Positions 24,550 through 37,000 of a DNA stretch of 64,000 bases are shown piece after piece. Position 1 is the stretch's first letter; each line of letters opens with the position of its first letter. A program made the translations under genes and the position numbers. The notes under the pieces were generated by a model. It made no database searches, was not told the origin of the DNA, and saw nothing but the letters and a program-made list of their open reading frames with translations. Origin of the DNA: Melastoma dodecandrum (lineage: Eukaryota > Streptophyta > Magnoliopsida > Myrtales > Melastomataceae); NCBI GenBank assembly GCA_029817715.1, contig JARUPY010000465.1:4205501-4269500 (forward strand). Reading direction: 5' to 3'.

Positions 24550-27059
24550 CGGGCGGGGGGCTACTACTTGTAAAACCCTCAAAAGGGGAGTCTATGGTTG
24601 TGAGTGGGGTCTTTGTGGGAACCCAAGGATAACAATGGAACAGTTGTGGTTGTCCAAAGTCGATGCTGATGTCTGTATTTTATATGGGACCATTGCCATT
24701 TCATTCAAGGAGCCTTTCTCCCTTACTAGGACAAAATCACTGTATCGTACCCGGGTTCCATGCAAGAGCATTTCCCTTGATACCCTTGAAGTCAAAGCAT
24801 TTCATGTACTACTTACTACTCATCAGACATCCCCCATCCATCACCCTATCCATTGTCTTTGAAGTAATTTCATGTCCTTTCGGGATGAGTCTCGTCCGAT
24901 CTCTTTCCCCTTTTCCCTTTGCTTCAAGTTGTGAAACTCTTCGGCTTAAGCAATTCGGTTAGGGAAAGGGAGGACCTCCCTGATCATTCAACCACTCACT
25001 AAAGCAACATTTCTTCCCGAACGACCAACAAACATGGCACGACCCCCTATTGTTCATTCGATATTCATCGCCCATCCGACCGTTGGCTCTGATGCGGACG
25101 AGGCAACCGAAGGAAGACCGGTGAGGGTCCCAGAAATTTTAGGACCATAAGAATTTTGGGTATGGGGGATTGTGGACAGGGTAACTCCCATCGAGTCGTA
25201 CTGCCCAATTGTTTTTTACCATTTTTGGCACTTCTCTTACCAACAGCCTTGAACCAAGGATCAATAGTGACTTCTTATATGTATGAATAGGTCGTACAAT
25301 GCGCCATACCAATTTAAATGTAAGTTAATATTGTTTCTAGGTAAAGGGTATGGGAGGGTTGGTTGAATGGGAGGCATGTGCCCAAGGTACGAAATGGAAT
25401 TCAACTGCATAAGTTGTCCTTGCCGATTCTAACTGGCTAAGCACCACACACACATACTCACACATGGGATGAGTATGATGTGATGTTCTTCACCTAAAGG
25501 AGCGATTCGTCGGTCAACTTTCCTGGTCGAGAGCAATGCGGAAGAATGTCATCTGACAGTTCATGAACGCGAGGAATGGAGTATCTTGTCAGCAATATAT
25601 TGTATAGAGATCTGTTTGTTTGTTTTTTTTTTTTTTTTACAGATGAAGTCCATTTGTACATTCTGACGCAGGCAGACATTACACCGCAACAAGATATTTA
25701 CTTTACAAGAAAATCGTCTGAAACCCACGATTTCAGGTCTGTTGTGGGGGATGATTCCACTCTGATGTGTTATCAGTTCATCTTTATTCCTCCCTCCCCA
25801 ATTTCATCTCACTGGGGGCGGGAGGGGATGAGGTTCAGCACATCACATGCAACCTCCCCCACTTTTTCAACCTCCTTTATGGCCCAACATCCAATTCTAT
25901 CAGAACCCCATTTGCCAAAAACTCTTTGATGTAATCACATCACACAAAGGCATAATCGAATTCAATTCTTTTAAAACCAAGCAATCTTAGGACATGGGTT
26001 AGATTAAAGCCTAGCTAGAATTTTCAATTAACCAGTCAAATCCCCCCAACACACACATTTCCATTGTGCAGAGATAAGATAGATGTGATGGCTAAATGAA
26101 CTAATGATGTTGTTTTGTTTTTCTGGGGTTGGCCCATTTTTTGTCGAAATAACATCGAAAGTATGCACACGCAATCCGGCGTTTCCATCGTGTTGTGCGC
26201 GCGGGTGGAGGGGCCAGCAAATTCGCCATCATTTCATGCCATTGGGGATGGGGAAGAGAGTCTCTTTTTTTCCCCTTTGTCCAAAGGGATTGTCGAGGGA
26301 TGTGGGGGTGAGGAGACATGGCATGTGCTGCCTCTGAGCCCCCCACCCACACCCCCCACTCATGATTGTCATCGGGTTGGCGTTCGGAATTGGGTGCTTT
26401 TGATGTCCTCGCGAAGTACTACTACGGAATCTTGCAATAATGCTCATACATATCACACGCACAAACATATATCCCCCATAACCTTGGCAAGTAACTTTCA
26501 CTTCCACCGTCACTCAATTACACGCTTACCCTTTTAGTTTCATTACATTACGTGCCTTCACTTCTCCATGTTGCAACTAGGAGATGTGCCCAAAAAATTA
26601 TATGGGATGGGATGGGACAATTGATCTAAACTTACAAGTTAAGAATTTTTCTTCCGGTTGCATCCCCTATTAGAGGTTTGATTATGAAATAATAGCCCTA
26701 GATAGAAAAAGAGGCCTAGACTAGTTAGGCCCAAAGGATGTAGGACAATAGGGAATTATGCCATTTAGACTAGCTGAGCCTAGGCTAGTGACCTTCTTTC
26801 CCTTTTGCCAATGGCGATTTTGTTTCGTGGATCAAGTAAAGGATTAAGTCATGTGCAGAAGATGCTGGACCGTGGTAGAGGAGACTTAAAGGGAGCTTTT
26901 ATTCTTTCCTTGGATCTGGAGCTAATGCCCTTGCCTTGGAAACTGCACAGTCTCTCTGACAGCTTAAAGTGGGAGAATATGGATACATGACTACCGGCCA
27001 CGTGATCATCAAATCATCCAGGAATTAGAATGTTCCCCTGGGTTGCTTTGTTTCATTGT
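22050..27059. other. Gene-poor intergenic region upstream of KIN-4A
   Basis: The first few hundred bases (22050-22300) hold the KIN-4A promoter side, with purine-rich gagagaaagagaagg tracts. Beyond this I see AT-rich DNA, mononucleotide and short-repeat tracts and many short open frames without family resemblance (for example 26805-26990). No gene, tRNA or recognisable transposon protein is supported. Confidence 0.5.
24516..24549 (+). repeat. Poly-G run (34 nt)
   Basis: The longest homopolymer in the window: 34 consecutive G, then cgggcgggggg. It could fold as a G-quadruplex, or its length could be an assembly artefact. Confidence 0.95.
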
Positions 27060-27334
27060 CTGGTCGGCGCACTTTGTTGAGGATCTTCTTCGTGTTCATA
27101 GAGGAGCCAGCCCAGAAGATGGTTCAGGAAAGCCCAGTCCCAGTTGCAGAGTCTCCCATGTCTTAGGTTGTAAGAAGGCCCCCAACTGATCTCACCAGCC
27201 GAAAGTCCATCGTTTCTTCCTCGAACAGGCAAAGACCCGGAAGAGCATTCGTCCCCGATGAATCCGCCCCCTCTGCAGATCACCCGACACCCTTTCCCTG
27301 AAACCGCAGCTTCTTCTTCTTCCCTTCTCCTCAA
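27060..27334. other. Unassigned stretch before the NYN-like remnant
   Basis: GC-richer than the preceding intergenic DNA, with a 93-codon open frame on the minus strand and short frames on the plus strand. I recognise none. It may be the 5' part of the adjoining remnant or another gene scrap. Confidence 0.3.
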
Positions 27335-27796
27335 ATGGGTAACCTCGTTTCTCCCAGATTCACGCTTAAGTTCCCACCTTTAGCCTCCTCCTCCGCTGCC
27401 CCACAAAGGGTCTCGTCCTCTGTTCCGCCGCCCCACCTGCAGCAATTGGACATAGACATGGTCAGGGCCAAGCAGGGGGTCTACGCCCCCATGGAGAAGA
27501 AGGTGCTGGTCCTTTGGGACCTCGATAACAAGCCCCCACGTGGCTCGCCCTACCGGGCTGCAGATTCCCTCAAACGGGTCGCAGGGATTCCAGAGAGATT
27601 TCTGCCTATGCGAATCGGCACGCCTTCATGCACCTGCCGAGGTGGGTGGTTGAGGAGAGGCAAGAGAGGAGGAGCTGGACATCCTGTAGAGGAAAGGTAT
27701 CGCGTCCCTTGCTCAACCGGTTTGGTTTGTTGTTCCAATAAAACAGCCAGTTTTAAGTCGGCTTGGACAAAGGAACTTGTAGTTGGAGACAGCTGA
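27335..27796 (+). pseudogene. Truncated plant NYN-like (limkain-type zinc-finger nuclease) gene
   Basis: The start MGNLVSPRFTLKFPPLASSS is Ser-rich and transit-peptide-like. It leads into MEKKVLVLWDLDNKPPRGSP and AADSLKRVAG, the first strand of the NYN-like domain in plant proteins that carry a downstream C2H2 finger. After VAG the expected continuation appears only in another frame (ISAYANRHAFMHLPRWVVEE, from about 27597). After ERQERRS it needs a second shift (about 27672) to continue DILERKGIAS. The domain's second half and zinc finger are missing. Two frameshifts plus truncation make it a pseudogene. In the family this domain is thought to cleave RNA; plastid targeting is inferred from the leader only. 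Confidence 0.72.
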
Positions 27797-28584
27797 ACCT
27801 CCCCTGCGGCCGGCCGGCCATCCTCGACGCGACCATGGTCTCCTCGAAAGCCCCAGCCTCAGCCATCCTCTGCCTTTTCATCCATGATCCGGAACCCGAA
27901 TAAGAAGAGAAGAGTTAAGAGTCTTAATTCGGTCCCAGAAAGACGGCCGATCGATGGACATGATGACGGAAAACGACATGACATCGATCGCCAGCGCCGA
28001 CATTAAAAACAAATCATTATATTATCAATAAACAGACACCACTTGTGGGAGGTGGTGGCTCTAGCTGTCCTGCTGGCGACTCCTCCTCGCTCGTGCCTTT
28101 TGGTCGGTGGTCCTTCCACCTTAACCTTTTCCTCTCATTACCCGAATTCCAATTCCACAAAACAACCCCGTAATTTGCGTACACGCAAAGCTCAATCCAC
28201 CGGAGTATTTGTTTAATGTATAGTGGTTTGACGTGGGGGTTGGAGTTAGGCGGTTGATATGATATCAACTCCCACAACATGTGCGCCTCCCACGCATGTC
28301 GGCCTATGCCCTCAAAGTAAAATATTTGAAATGTTCGTCATTTTGGAGGAGGGGGAAGAAGGCGGCTTGGCTACTTCACTGCGTAAAGTCCATGACGACA
28401 AACTTTGCAGCCAAGTTGACAAATTACCCCCATAACTTTGTGTATATAAATACAACCCCCCCGCCCACATGAACAACAACGACTACAGCACCGCCCAACA
28501 AAGAAAGGATAGGGAAGACATTCTCAAGTGTCGTGTAAGGAGAACGAAAGCCGTTAGTTCTCCGGCAGTTGCCCTCTCTCGCCG
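27797..28584. other. Upstream region of the DEAR gene
   Basis: No gene is supported. A poly-pyrimidine and CT-rich 5' leader and a TATA box (listed separately) precede the DEAR start codon. Confidence 0.5.
28443..28451 (+). promoter_or_regulatory. TATA box of the DEAR gene
   Basis: tatataaat lies 134 bases before the DEAR start codon in otherwise GC-mixed sequence, a good plant TATA box. The implied transcription start is near 28480. Confidence 0.6.
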
Positions 28585-28959
28585 ATGACTTGCGTCCCCA
28601 ACAAGGAGAAGCCGAAGCCCTACAAGGGAATAAGGATGAGGAAGTGGGGGAAGTGGGTGGCCGAGATACGAGAGCCCAACAAGAGGTCCCGGATATGGCT
28701 GGGCTCCTACTCAACCCCGGAGGCGGCCGCCCGCGCCTACGACATCGCCCTCTTCTACCTCCGGGGGCCCTCCGCCCGTCTCAACTTCCCCGAGCATGCT
28801 TTGTGCGGGCAGAACGACGACCTGGAGGAGGTCTCGGCAGATTCCATCCGGAGGAAGGCCGCCGAGGTCGGGGCCAGGGTCGACGCCGTCCGAGCCCAGG
28901 GAGGTTTCCGCGCCACGCCGGATTTGAACGAGTACCCTGACCCCGAAGAAGGCAAGTAA
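28585..28959 (+). CDS. DREB A-5 type AP2/ERF repressor (DEAR-like)
   Basis: A single-exon, 124-residue protein. One AP2 DNA-binding domain (about residues 13-71) starts [20 protein letters not shown] and continues [19 protein letters not shown] and [14 protein letters not shown]. Val14 and Glu19 of the domain are present, as in DREB proteins that bind DRE/CRT elements. The segment [18 protein letters not shown] after the domain and the C-terminal [10 protein letters not shown] match the DEAR subgroup; DLNxxP is a repression (EAR-type) motif. Relatives damp cold, drought and defence responses in the nucleus. It is slightly shorter than typical members, mainly at the N-terminus and between the two C-terminal motifs. 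Coding sequence is very GC-rich. The start is the first ATG after the TATA box and fits the short N-terminus of the family. Confidence 0.92.
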   Translation: MTCVPNKEKPKPYKGIRMRKWGKWVAEIREPNKRSRIWLGSYSTPEAAARAYDIALFYLRGPSARLNFPEHALCGQNDDLEEVSADSIRRKAAEVGARVDAVRAQGGFRATPDLNEYPDPEEGK

Positions 28960-29452
28960 AGCTGCAGGGTGGGGGAGGGAGCTATTGGGTGTGATCCCGT
29001 GTGTACATTTTTTTCTTTTGCTTGAATTAGCGAGAGTGTTTAAGTGTTCAGTTAAACCATATCATGGGCGATGATTAGGAGTAATTTTAATCAAATTTGT
29101 AAAGGGTTTGGTCGATCTCATCATCTTATTACACAACCTTTTTGGCCTTCATTTTGACATGCAAGTTGTGGAACAACAAAAACAAAGAAAAAAGAGGAAG
29201 AAAAAAAACTTTGTCGGCTAAAGTTTATCTGATGTGGATAAGATGATGATGGTAAGGCGTGGAGAGTCGCAAAAGGAAATCGGGACCCCCACCCCCCCGA
29301 AGAAAATCTCATCACATGGGTTGGAGAGGAGGGGGGTGGTAGGGTAAAAGGTTGGGGTGTCGGGGGTAGGGCCTGTTGTCGTGTGAGGCCCACTTGTCCT
29401 GGCCCAATGGGCCTTTAAGAAGGGCCCATTGGGCTGTCCCTTATCGCGTTGA

Positions 29453-29463
<11 letters not shown>

Positions 29464-29494
<31 letters not shown>
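29464..29494 (+). repeat. Poly-G run (31 nt)
   Basis: 31 consecutive G after a run of T, about 500 bases downstream of the DEAR stop codon. Confidence 0.95.
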
Positions 29495-29495
<1 letters not shown>

Positions 29496-31993
29496 TAAGC
29501 ATGGCGGGAAAATATTATGAAAAGGAGTGTTGGGGTGGGGGCCCAGTTGCCGATTTGGAGTTTTATCATCATCATTCGCTGTTGGTCTCCTTTTTTGCCA
29601 TTATTGGACCGTGCTTTGACTTACTAATCATGTCAAATTGGCAGCAACTCATCCCGAAAGGTTGTATCTGAATCCTTTCCTACATCTCATCTCATCTCAA
29701 CTTAAATTCATTCACTAGAAGATCCTTAAAATTAGGTCAAGCAGTATCCTTTTGCGTAGCTACCTCTCCTTCGTTCGGGAGAAGAAAAAGGGAGCATGCA
29801 AATAAATGGAAGTGGGGTGGTGAGGAATAGTAATAATTGTGAAAAGAAATGAAAAAAAAAAGGAGGGAGGGGGACGTCCAACTAAGTCTAGTAAAGTGAG
29901 AATATTATCCCAATGATGGCAATGATGAGGTCTCTCACCACCCTCTTCAAGAAAAAGAAAAGAGAAGCAACCCCTTTTTCGCCTTTTTTTTTCATTTTTT
30001 TGTTTACATGAAAGTCATTTTGAAGGTGTAAAAAGAATGAGAAAATGGAAAACCCAATCTGTAATCCGTGGAGGATGGAAACCACCCTTCTCTTTATTAA
30101 CCAAAAAGGTTTCCATTCCAACCAAAAGGGTATAGAAATATAAAGTGATTAGAAAGAAAGGGAAAGGGAGAGGGAAGGGCATGTGGGATTTAATTAGTTG
30201 ACTAATTGAAAAGGGGGAGGCTCGAAAAAACATAGGGTACATTTTTGTTTTTCGGTTTATTATTCTTGTAGGGTTGTTTTTTCTTTTTTGTGCATGTAGT
30301 AAGGCTGCTTGGAAATTCGACGCCGTCGGTGGTATTACAATATTCCCTCCCTCCCGTAAGATGATGGGGGGGGGGGGGTCTAACATTCATATTATTGGGG
30401 ATTCATTAGGGTAGGAGAAAAACTCGGTTCATTTTACGTGCGTATCGGGCGGGTGTTGGTCATGGTGGAGGTGGTGTTCCACAGACACGTGCAAATGATG
30501 ACAATTTGGTCGTAATGATGGGCATCCACCGTTTTTGCCTCCCAAGCTTTTTCTTCCTAAAATCATCATCATCATATGCTCAATCTCGAATGCCAACCAA
30601 CTCATTAAACTCTCATTCATTCCCTCTGTTCATTCACCTCCCCCCCTATCTTTGACCAAGAAAAGGATAAAAATAAATACAAAACCATTTTTCACTCACC
30701 AGATGGAATCATCTCCCTCCTTCCATTCCTGCCATTCAAGGAAAGGAATTGCCTGGAAATCAGAAAAATCTCTCTGAAACCCAAGGACACTGTGGGAAGA
30801 CAGAATTATAGTCCTTCCACTCTCCTTTCGGTGCGTCGGATTCAATTCCGGAACGGGGTTTTGAGATTCAGACAAGGGACGAGGATTTAGGATCGTGTGA
30901 GGAAAAAAAATCAGTGAAGCAACGTCGAGTGATGATGTATTTGGATTTATTCGGCCACGGTTTCCAGAAAGGAAAAGAGCGGATTCGGATGCCCTTCTCC
31001 CAGAATACTTGTCTGCCCGAATTTCAACTCTCCAAGATTTGGTCGGATTAATCGGCGGCAGAACGGCCAAAAAAAAAAACTAAAAAAATTAGTAAATAGG
31101 CATTTGAAATTGAACCATGGGCATACGAGTACTCGAGTGGTGCTTATGATTGGGAATACATATAAAAATTCCTAAACAAAAACATATTAAAGAAGATGTG
31201 AGATGTTGTTAGATTCGGTGGTGATGAGTTCGAGATGAGATCTACGGTTTTCTGCAAGTACACTTACATGGCTCGTCGTGTCAGAGATGTGGGATTACAA
31301 AAGTGTATTAATATGTTAAAGAAAAGGGAGATAAATGAATAAATAAAAGTTGGGGTTTGGTTTGGTTTGGAATTTTTATCTGTTTCGACTGTTTGGGGAA
31401 TTGGAGCTCTCTCTCTGTTCCCAAAGACTTTACATACATATATAAAAGAAAAGGGGCGAATGGCCGGTTAAAGTGTCCGAATTAAATAAATATATATATA
31501 TAATACCAGCAGAGAGGACAGATGATATACGGCGCATTTTAAAAAAGGAAGACGGCATTCATTCATTCAGGCCCGAAGACAGAGACAAAGACAAAGACAG
31601 ACAATGTTGTCCGAAACTCCATCCTCTCGGTGAAATTAAAGGCAGAAGGCAGCAATTCCAAGTTTTGGGATTGGAGGAGAATTTCCCATATTCCTCCAAC
31701 TTTTCTTTCTGTTTTTCCTTTGTATGTTAATTATTTCTTCGGGTTGGCCTACAACTTTATGAGACGAGAGGAAAAAAAAGGAGGGGGGAGATAAGAGAAG
31801 AGAGACCACCGAAAAGCATTTGAAACCCTCCCCTCATGATCAAAGGCGAAGAAAATTCCCGACCCTAATCCGATTTGACGTCCCAACGCACTCGCAATCA
31901 CACCCACACGCATTTCCCTTTTCATCTTTCCCTTTCCTTTTTTCTTTCTTTCTTTACATATTGGCGCATTGTTTGTGCATACGCACGATCGCA

Positions 31994-32040
31994 TACACAC
32001 ACACACACACGATAATAATAATAATAATAATAATAATAAT
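31994..32040 (+). repeat. Compound microsatellite (AC)n-(ATA)n
   Basis: An acacac tract is directly followed by about nine ataata units. Simple sequence only; no gene overlaps it. Confidence 0.9.
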
Positions 32041-33076
32041 CTCCAATCCCCGTAGCGTAATTAGAAACTGCCATGTTTATTATTTCATGTACATTTATTA
32101 TCAACCATATAGTAGTCGTTTGTCCTTGAGATTATTGTTGGGAGACTTCTTGGCTTGTGTAAGAACGAACGCGTGAAAGTAGTTTCAGGAAAAGGAAGAA
32201 TGTGTGTAATACATTAAAAGATAAAAAGAGAGAAAGAAAGATGGAGTTCAATCATGACGATCTTGAAAATGTCTTTGCGCACTTGGGGGGAGGGGGTTTG
32301 GGTTTGGTGGGTGGAAAACAAAAACAATCAAACACCGGTAATAAAAAAAAAAAAACATTCCCACTTTCTTAGTCCTTCGTGTCTTTCTTTCTTCCATTTT
32401 TTCAGTCCCCCATTTTCCTATGGGAGGGTAAAAATTGTTTCTACTCCCTGCTATTCTGTTGTTATTACACATGAAAGTAAAAATTTAACCCATTTACATG
32501 TTGTTTTGATTATATGGTTGATTTGTATGTTCCCTCGTTAGCGTCTATGTACTCTTTTTGTTGCCTGTGTTTTAGAATGTGAGGTGTTTTATAATGGTGA
32601 ATTAAAGTTTGCATGCTTGATTCCAAGTCAACCTGGCCTCATCATTTGGTCTTTGGGTTCTCCCCAACAAACTCACACACGAAAAGAAGGCAAAAAAAGG
32701 AAGAAGAACCCACCACCACCATCACCAACACATCCCCAAGTCGACAAAAGCTTTCCAATGAAAGGGCTTTTTGGACTGCTGCTGCTGCTACTACTACTAT
32801 TACTTCCTCCCCTGCTACGTGTTGTTGTTGGGATTACAGCCTTTCATCAACTTCCCAGGGATACTGTTCTTCTCTCTTTTCAAAATTATTTGAATCCATT
32901 TGGCACGGCTGAGTATTCCGTAGAAAAGAATTCGAGTAGTGAGAAATGAATGACATAAAGACAGCACCACACAAGTGCTGAACAAGGAAATCAAATAATT
33001 CATTTTCTTTCCTTTATTTATGCGATGGGCATTTTTGAATTAAATATGGCTGGGTGGGGGTGGGGTTATCATTTCC

Positions 33077-33083
33077 TATATAA
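33077..33083 (+). promoter_or_regulatory. TATA box of WOX4
   Basis: ctatataatg about 160 bases before the WOX4 start codon, well placed for a leader of about 130 bases. Confidence 0.55.
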
Positions 33084-33241
33084 TGACCTCTCCCTATCAT
33101 TGGACGTCCCCCCATTTCCTCCCTTTCAACAAACAAAGCCATCAGCTTCTTACATTCACCACCACCACCAAGTGTTATCAACATCATCGAGTTTAAGACA
33201 ACCCCTACGACCATAAACCCCATAGAACAAAACCTTAAAGG

Positions 33242-34046
33242 ATGAAGGTTCATCAATTTGCACGTGGGATTTGGGATCACCAAGCCGAGCCCACCACCCT
33301 CGCCCTCGGTTGCAAGCGCCTCCGCCCTCTCGCCCCTAAGCTTCCTACCAGCAACAGCGACACCACCATATCCGCCCTCGACCTCAAGAGCTTCGTCCGC
33401 CCAGAGACCTGCCCCAGGAGGCTCGATTCTGAGAAGAGTGACCCCAGCTCCCACCCTCACCCCCCTCAGGTAGTAGTAGTAGTAGTAGTAGTAATACCTT
33501 CTCGAGTGCTTGTGGACGCAGTATGTATCAAGATCATTTATGGTTATCCCCTTACTTGTCGTGAAGGTGGAGACGCACCCTGGAGGGACGAGATGGAACC
33601 CGACGCAGGAGCAGATAGGGATCCTAGAAATGCTGTACAGGGGTGGGGTGAGGACCCCCAACGCGCAACAGATCGAGCAGATCACGCAGCAGCTCGGGAA
33701 GTATGGAAAGATAGAGGGGAAGAACGTGTTCTACTGGTTCCAGAACCACAAGGCGCGAGAAAGGCAGAAGCAGAAGCGGACCAGCCTCGGGCTGGGACAT
33801 TCCCCCCGGGCAGCCCCACCGGGCATCGGGATCTCCGCGGGGTCGCTCGAGGGAGGGGAAGAGAGTAACGTCAACACTGAAGAACACAGCCCGTCGAAGA
33901 GGAAGTGCAGGGGTTGGGGGTTTGAATTCTTGGAAGCAGGAGGAGGGGACGATAGGAGGAGTAACAACTCGTCGTGCAGCGAAGGCGAGGGGTGCACGGA
34001 CGCGAGAACGCTAGTGCTGTTCCCGTTACGGCCGGAAGGCAGATAA
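33242..34046 (+). CDS. WOX4: WUSCHEL-related homeobox 4
   Basis: Two exons (33242-33469 and 33567-34046) encode 235 residues. WOX4 is a nuclear homeodomain factor that maintains vascular cambium stem cells downstream of TDIF/PXY peptide signalling. The N-terminus MKVHQFARG and [11 protein letters not shown] is the WOX4 signature. The WUS-type homeodomain begins at [20 protein letters not shown], right after the splice junction, includes [20 protein letters not shown], and is followed by RQKQKR. The C-terminus has [10 protein letters not shown] and the WUS box region [12 protein letters not shown], also as in WOX4. The intron is only 97 bases and its donor lies in a gtagtagtag repeat. The first exon is shorter in the linker than some relatives, otherwise complete. 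The start is the first ATG and matches the family. Confidence 0.96.
33470..33494 (+). repeat. (GTA)n microsatellite at WOX4 splice donor
   Basis: Eight gta units start exactly at the exon 1 donor (cctcag/gtagtagtag), so every unit offers a GT three bases further on. Confidence 0.85.
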
Positions 34047-37000
34047 GCACAGAAGAAATCCCTAGCGATCTCCCTGAGCTCGTCGGTCTAAGGCAACACC
34101 CCAACGTTCCAACCCTAATCTTAATCTCTCTCTTTTTTTTTTTTAATTTATCCACGTCATTTCTACAAAAACAAAAAAAAAAGATGAAGAGGGCCTCTCT
34201 CGACGATCCTCCCAAAAGTGGGACGTGCTTTTTCTTTCTTTTTTTCTCCGGTGTTAGGTTTTGCCGGGTGGGAGAGAAGAAAGACAAAGATATGTCTCTT
34301 ATCGTCGTCGTTATCTTTATGGTCGTGGTTGTACTAAGTAATCCGATCAAATGGTTGTCCCTGCGACTACTATCTACCGTGACAACCTTTCTCATATTTG
34401 TTGCCTTGAAATGACAACATGAGAGGGTGTCGTGGGGTTGTTCCACTGATTGATAGATAGATGTGGAGGAGGATGTGTGTGTGTGTGTGGTTGTGCGTTC
34501 CTTTTTTGACTAAATATTAATCAGAGAAAAGGAGGGAGGGCATCAACCAAAAAGGCGGGGTTGGGGGGGGGGGATTGATACAGGAAATAGGAGTAAGTCT
34601 AAATTCAACTTTTTTAGGTTAAAAGCGGAATGACCTACGGACACTGAAGTCCAAGCTCTCTCCCTCTCTTTTCCTCCCACGACAATTGCTAGCTAGTACT
34701 AGTAGAGGTGGTGGTGGTGGTAGTAGTAGTAGTAGACAGTCTTCCGACAGAAATGCTGTAATTTGTTAGTTTTGAATAGACAGAACCAGAGGAGGTGTGT
34801 GATTGATCGATTAAATAATTAATTTTGTGTGTGTTGGGGGGGGGGGGGTAGTCTTTATGGAAATTGTGGCTACTTTCTTTACATGGGTTATAGAAAAAGG
34901 TGAGGTGGTGGTGGTGGGAAGGAGAAGGATCCCAGAGTGTCCCCCCATTTATTTATTACTCGGCAAAAAGGCCTCCCTTTCCCTTCCCTTTCTTTTTGAA
35001 ATATATCAAATTATCAGCCCCTTCCTCCAATTCCTTTTTTTTTTTTGTTTTTTGCTTCTACCTAATACGTTGATGTTTTGGTTGTCTCCGGGGGATTTTA
35101 AAAAAAAAATCCTGGGTTTGGTTCCCCTTAAATAAAGAAAATTAAATATATTTACCCGATCATCCCAATCCATATTATTAAGGCTGAAATGGAAATTCGG
35201 TATTTATTTATCGTTCCCCAAACAATTTCCACGAGGAGACTCGTTCCTTTCCCCGGTTTATGGGCCCATATTGAGTTTGTTTGGGGATGCAGGCCCACTT
35301 GTGTTGACGGGCCTTTCTCTCTCTTTATGGGCCGGTTGTGATGAATCCCCTTTCGTAAGGCCGAGGCCCGAATGTAGATGAAGAAAGAGGAGAAGATGAT
35401 GAAAAAGAGAAAAGAGAAGAGGTGAGAGCAGGAGCATGTGCATCCATCAGAATCAACAACCACACAACACAAAACCCGGGGTTTTGCCCCCCCTTTGTGG
35501 CTGCCTGGCTTCAGCCTCCTCTACCACGTGGTGGTGGTGGTGGTGGTGGTGATGGTGGAGTATATGTGGGGCCTGGCCTGGCCTGGCCTGGTTGTTGTTG
35601 TATGGTCTGGTCCTGATCCTGTGTGACCACCACACCACACCAGCCCTTTCCCTTTCCCCTTCCCTTTCCCTTTCCCTTTCCCTTCCATCTCTCTCTAAAA
35701 CCAAATTGCCTGTATAACCAAATTCCTTTTCCCTTCACGCCACATATTATCTTAATCCCTAAACCTAATCGCATCGGGTGGGCATGCCAAATCTTTGGTT
35801 CACCCCGCCATGACGTGTCCCAGTTTCCCTCCCCCTCCCCTACGTCGACTTCAAAACAAAATGTATTTTGTGTTTTATTTTTTGGATTTAGTTGGGGGGG
35901 GGCAGCGGCTTCTTCGTCTTCTTCTTCTTTCTCCCACTTTTTCAAAGAAGAAGACTGAGGAGGAGGTTTCTTTTTCCCTTTTCATCCACCACCGAATGGT
36001 TTTAAGGTAAAAAAAATATCTTAGGGTAAGGAATCCACCGCCCCCCCCTCCCTGTTCCTAAGGAATGGTTGTGGATGTAAAAGAGGGGGGGCTTGGCGTG
36101 ATGAATTTCCCAAAAAGCCAACCCCCCACACAGCCAGTGTCCATCAAGAAAAATTGATATGAAATGTGAGAAGGTAGAGTCTGGACCAGAAGGAAATGAT
36201 ATAATATTATTATATAAACTCTTTAATTAGAACAATCCAAGAATCACCCGAGTTGGGAGTGGAGGAGTAGCTGATAATTAAGGAAACAAAACAAGATGAT
36301 AAACACCAAGCCCCAAATCCAATCAAAATGTGGATGGAATACTTACTTACCCAAACTAAGAAAACGAAGTCTGGATTTTCTTTTTAAAAAAATAATAATA
36401 ATAATAGAGGACAAAAAAACATTCTTATTCTTTTGTCCGAAAATTTGTGACATGCAAATATACACCGACTTAGAGCGAGTTCGGATTCGTTTTGTTTAAA
36501 TTAATCGACACACGATGAACTAAAATATATGACTGAGTATAAATTTTAAAGTTAAACACAATTATATACATGAATAACCCGTTAAAAAATACGAATAATT
36601 TAGTTTTGAAATAAAAATATACTATCCGTTTTCGTTTAGTCTATTAGGTGAATTAATTTTTCTTTTCTCCTTTTTCTCTCGTGGGAGAATTCAAAGAACT
36701 AGTTACTCGTTAGAAAATTAAGTTTGATTTCTTTTCTTAAATTTTAAAATATTTTTAATCGGGTAATTGTTTTATAAATATTAGTATATTAAAAAACAAT
36801 CAATTTCGATATTACGATAATGACTCGTGATTGTCTGGATGTCTACGGTGTCATCCGATTTTGCATTTACTAATATATTATCCTAGAATTTCGTTAAAAT
36901 CAATTATTGGCTTCATAGAAGAGAATATTATTAATTATTATCATTATCATTATTATTATTATTAAAGCTATATATTTTTCGTTATTCTAATGTTAGTTTT

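Larger units (their letters stand above)
28960..33076. other. Gene-poor region between DEAR and WOX4
   Basis: 3' flank of the DEAR gene followed by about 4 kb without supportable genes. It holds poly-G at 29464-29494 and 30366-30378, (AC)n plus (ATA)n at 31994-32040, and several A- or T-rich tracts. Some may be WOX4 regulatory DNA; nothing specific can be named. Confidence 0.5.

Noticed and set aside
26279..26299. tccaaagggat, like the start of miR393
   Set aside because: Only the first 11 bases match and there is no complementary arm nearby to form a hairpin.
33014..33685. A 223-codon open frame antisense to WOX4
   Set aside because: It runs through the WOX4 exon, intron and microsatellite (giving a Tyr run), so it is not a plausible protein.
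35643..35687. CCCTTT-rich array resembling a telomere or CRISPR-like repeat
   Set aside because: The units are irregular and short, a simple pyrimidine-rich tract; no CRISPR is expected in plant nuclear DNA and no spacers are present.
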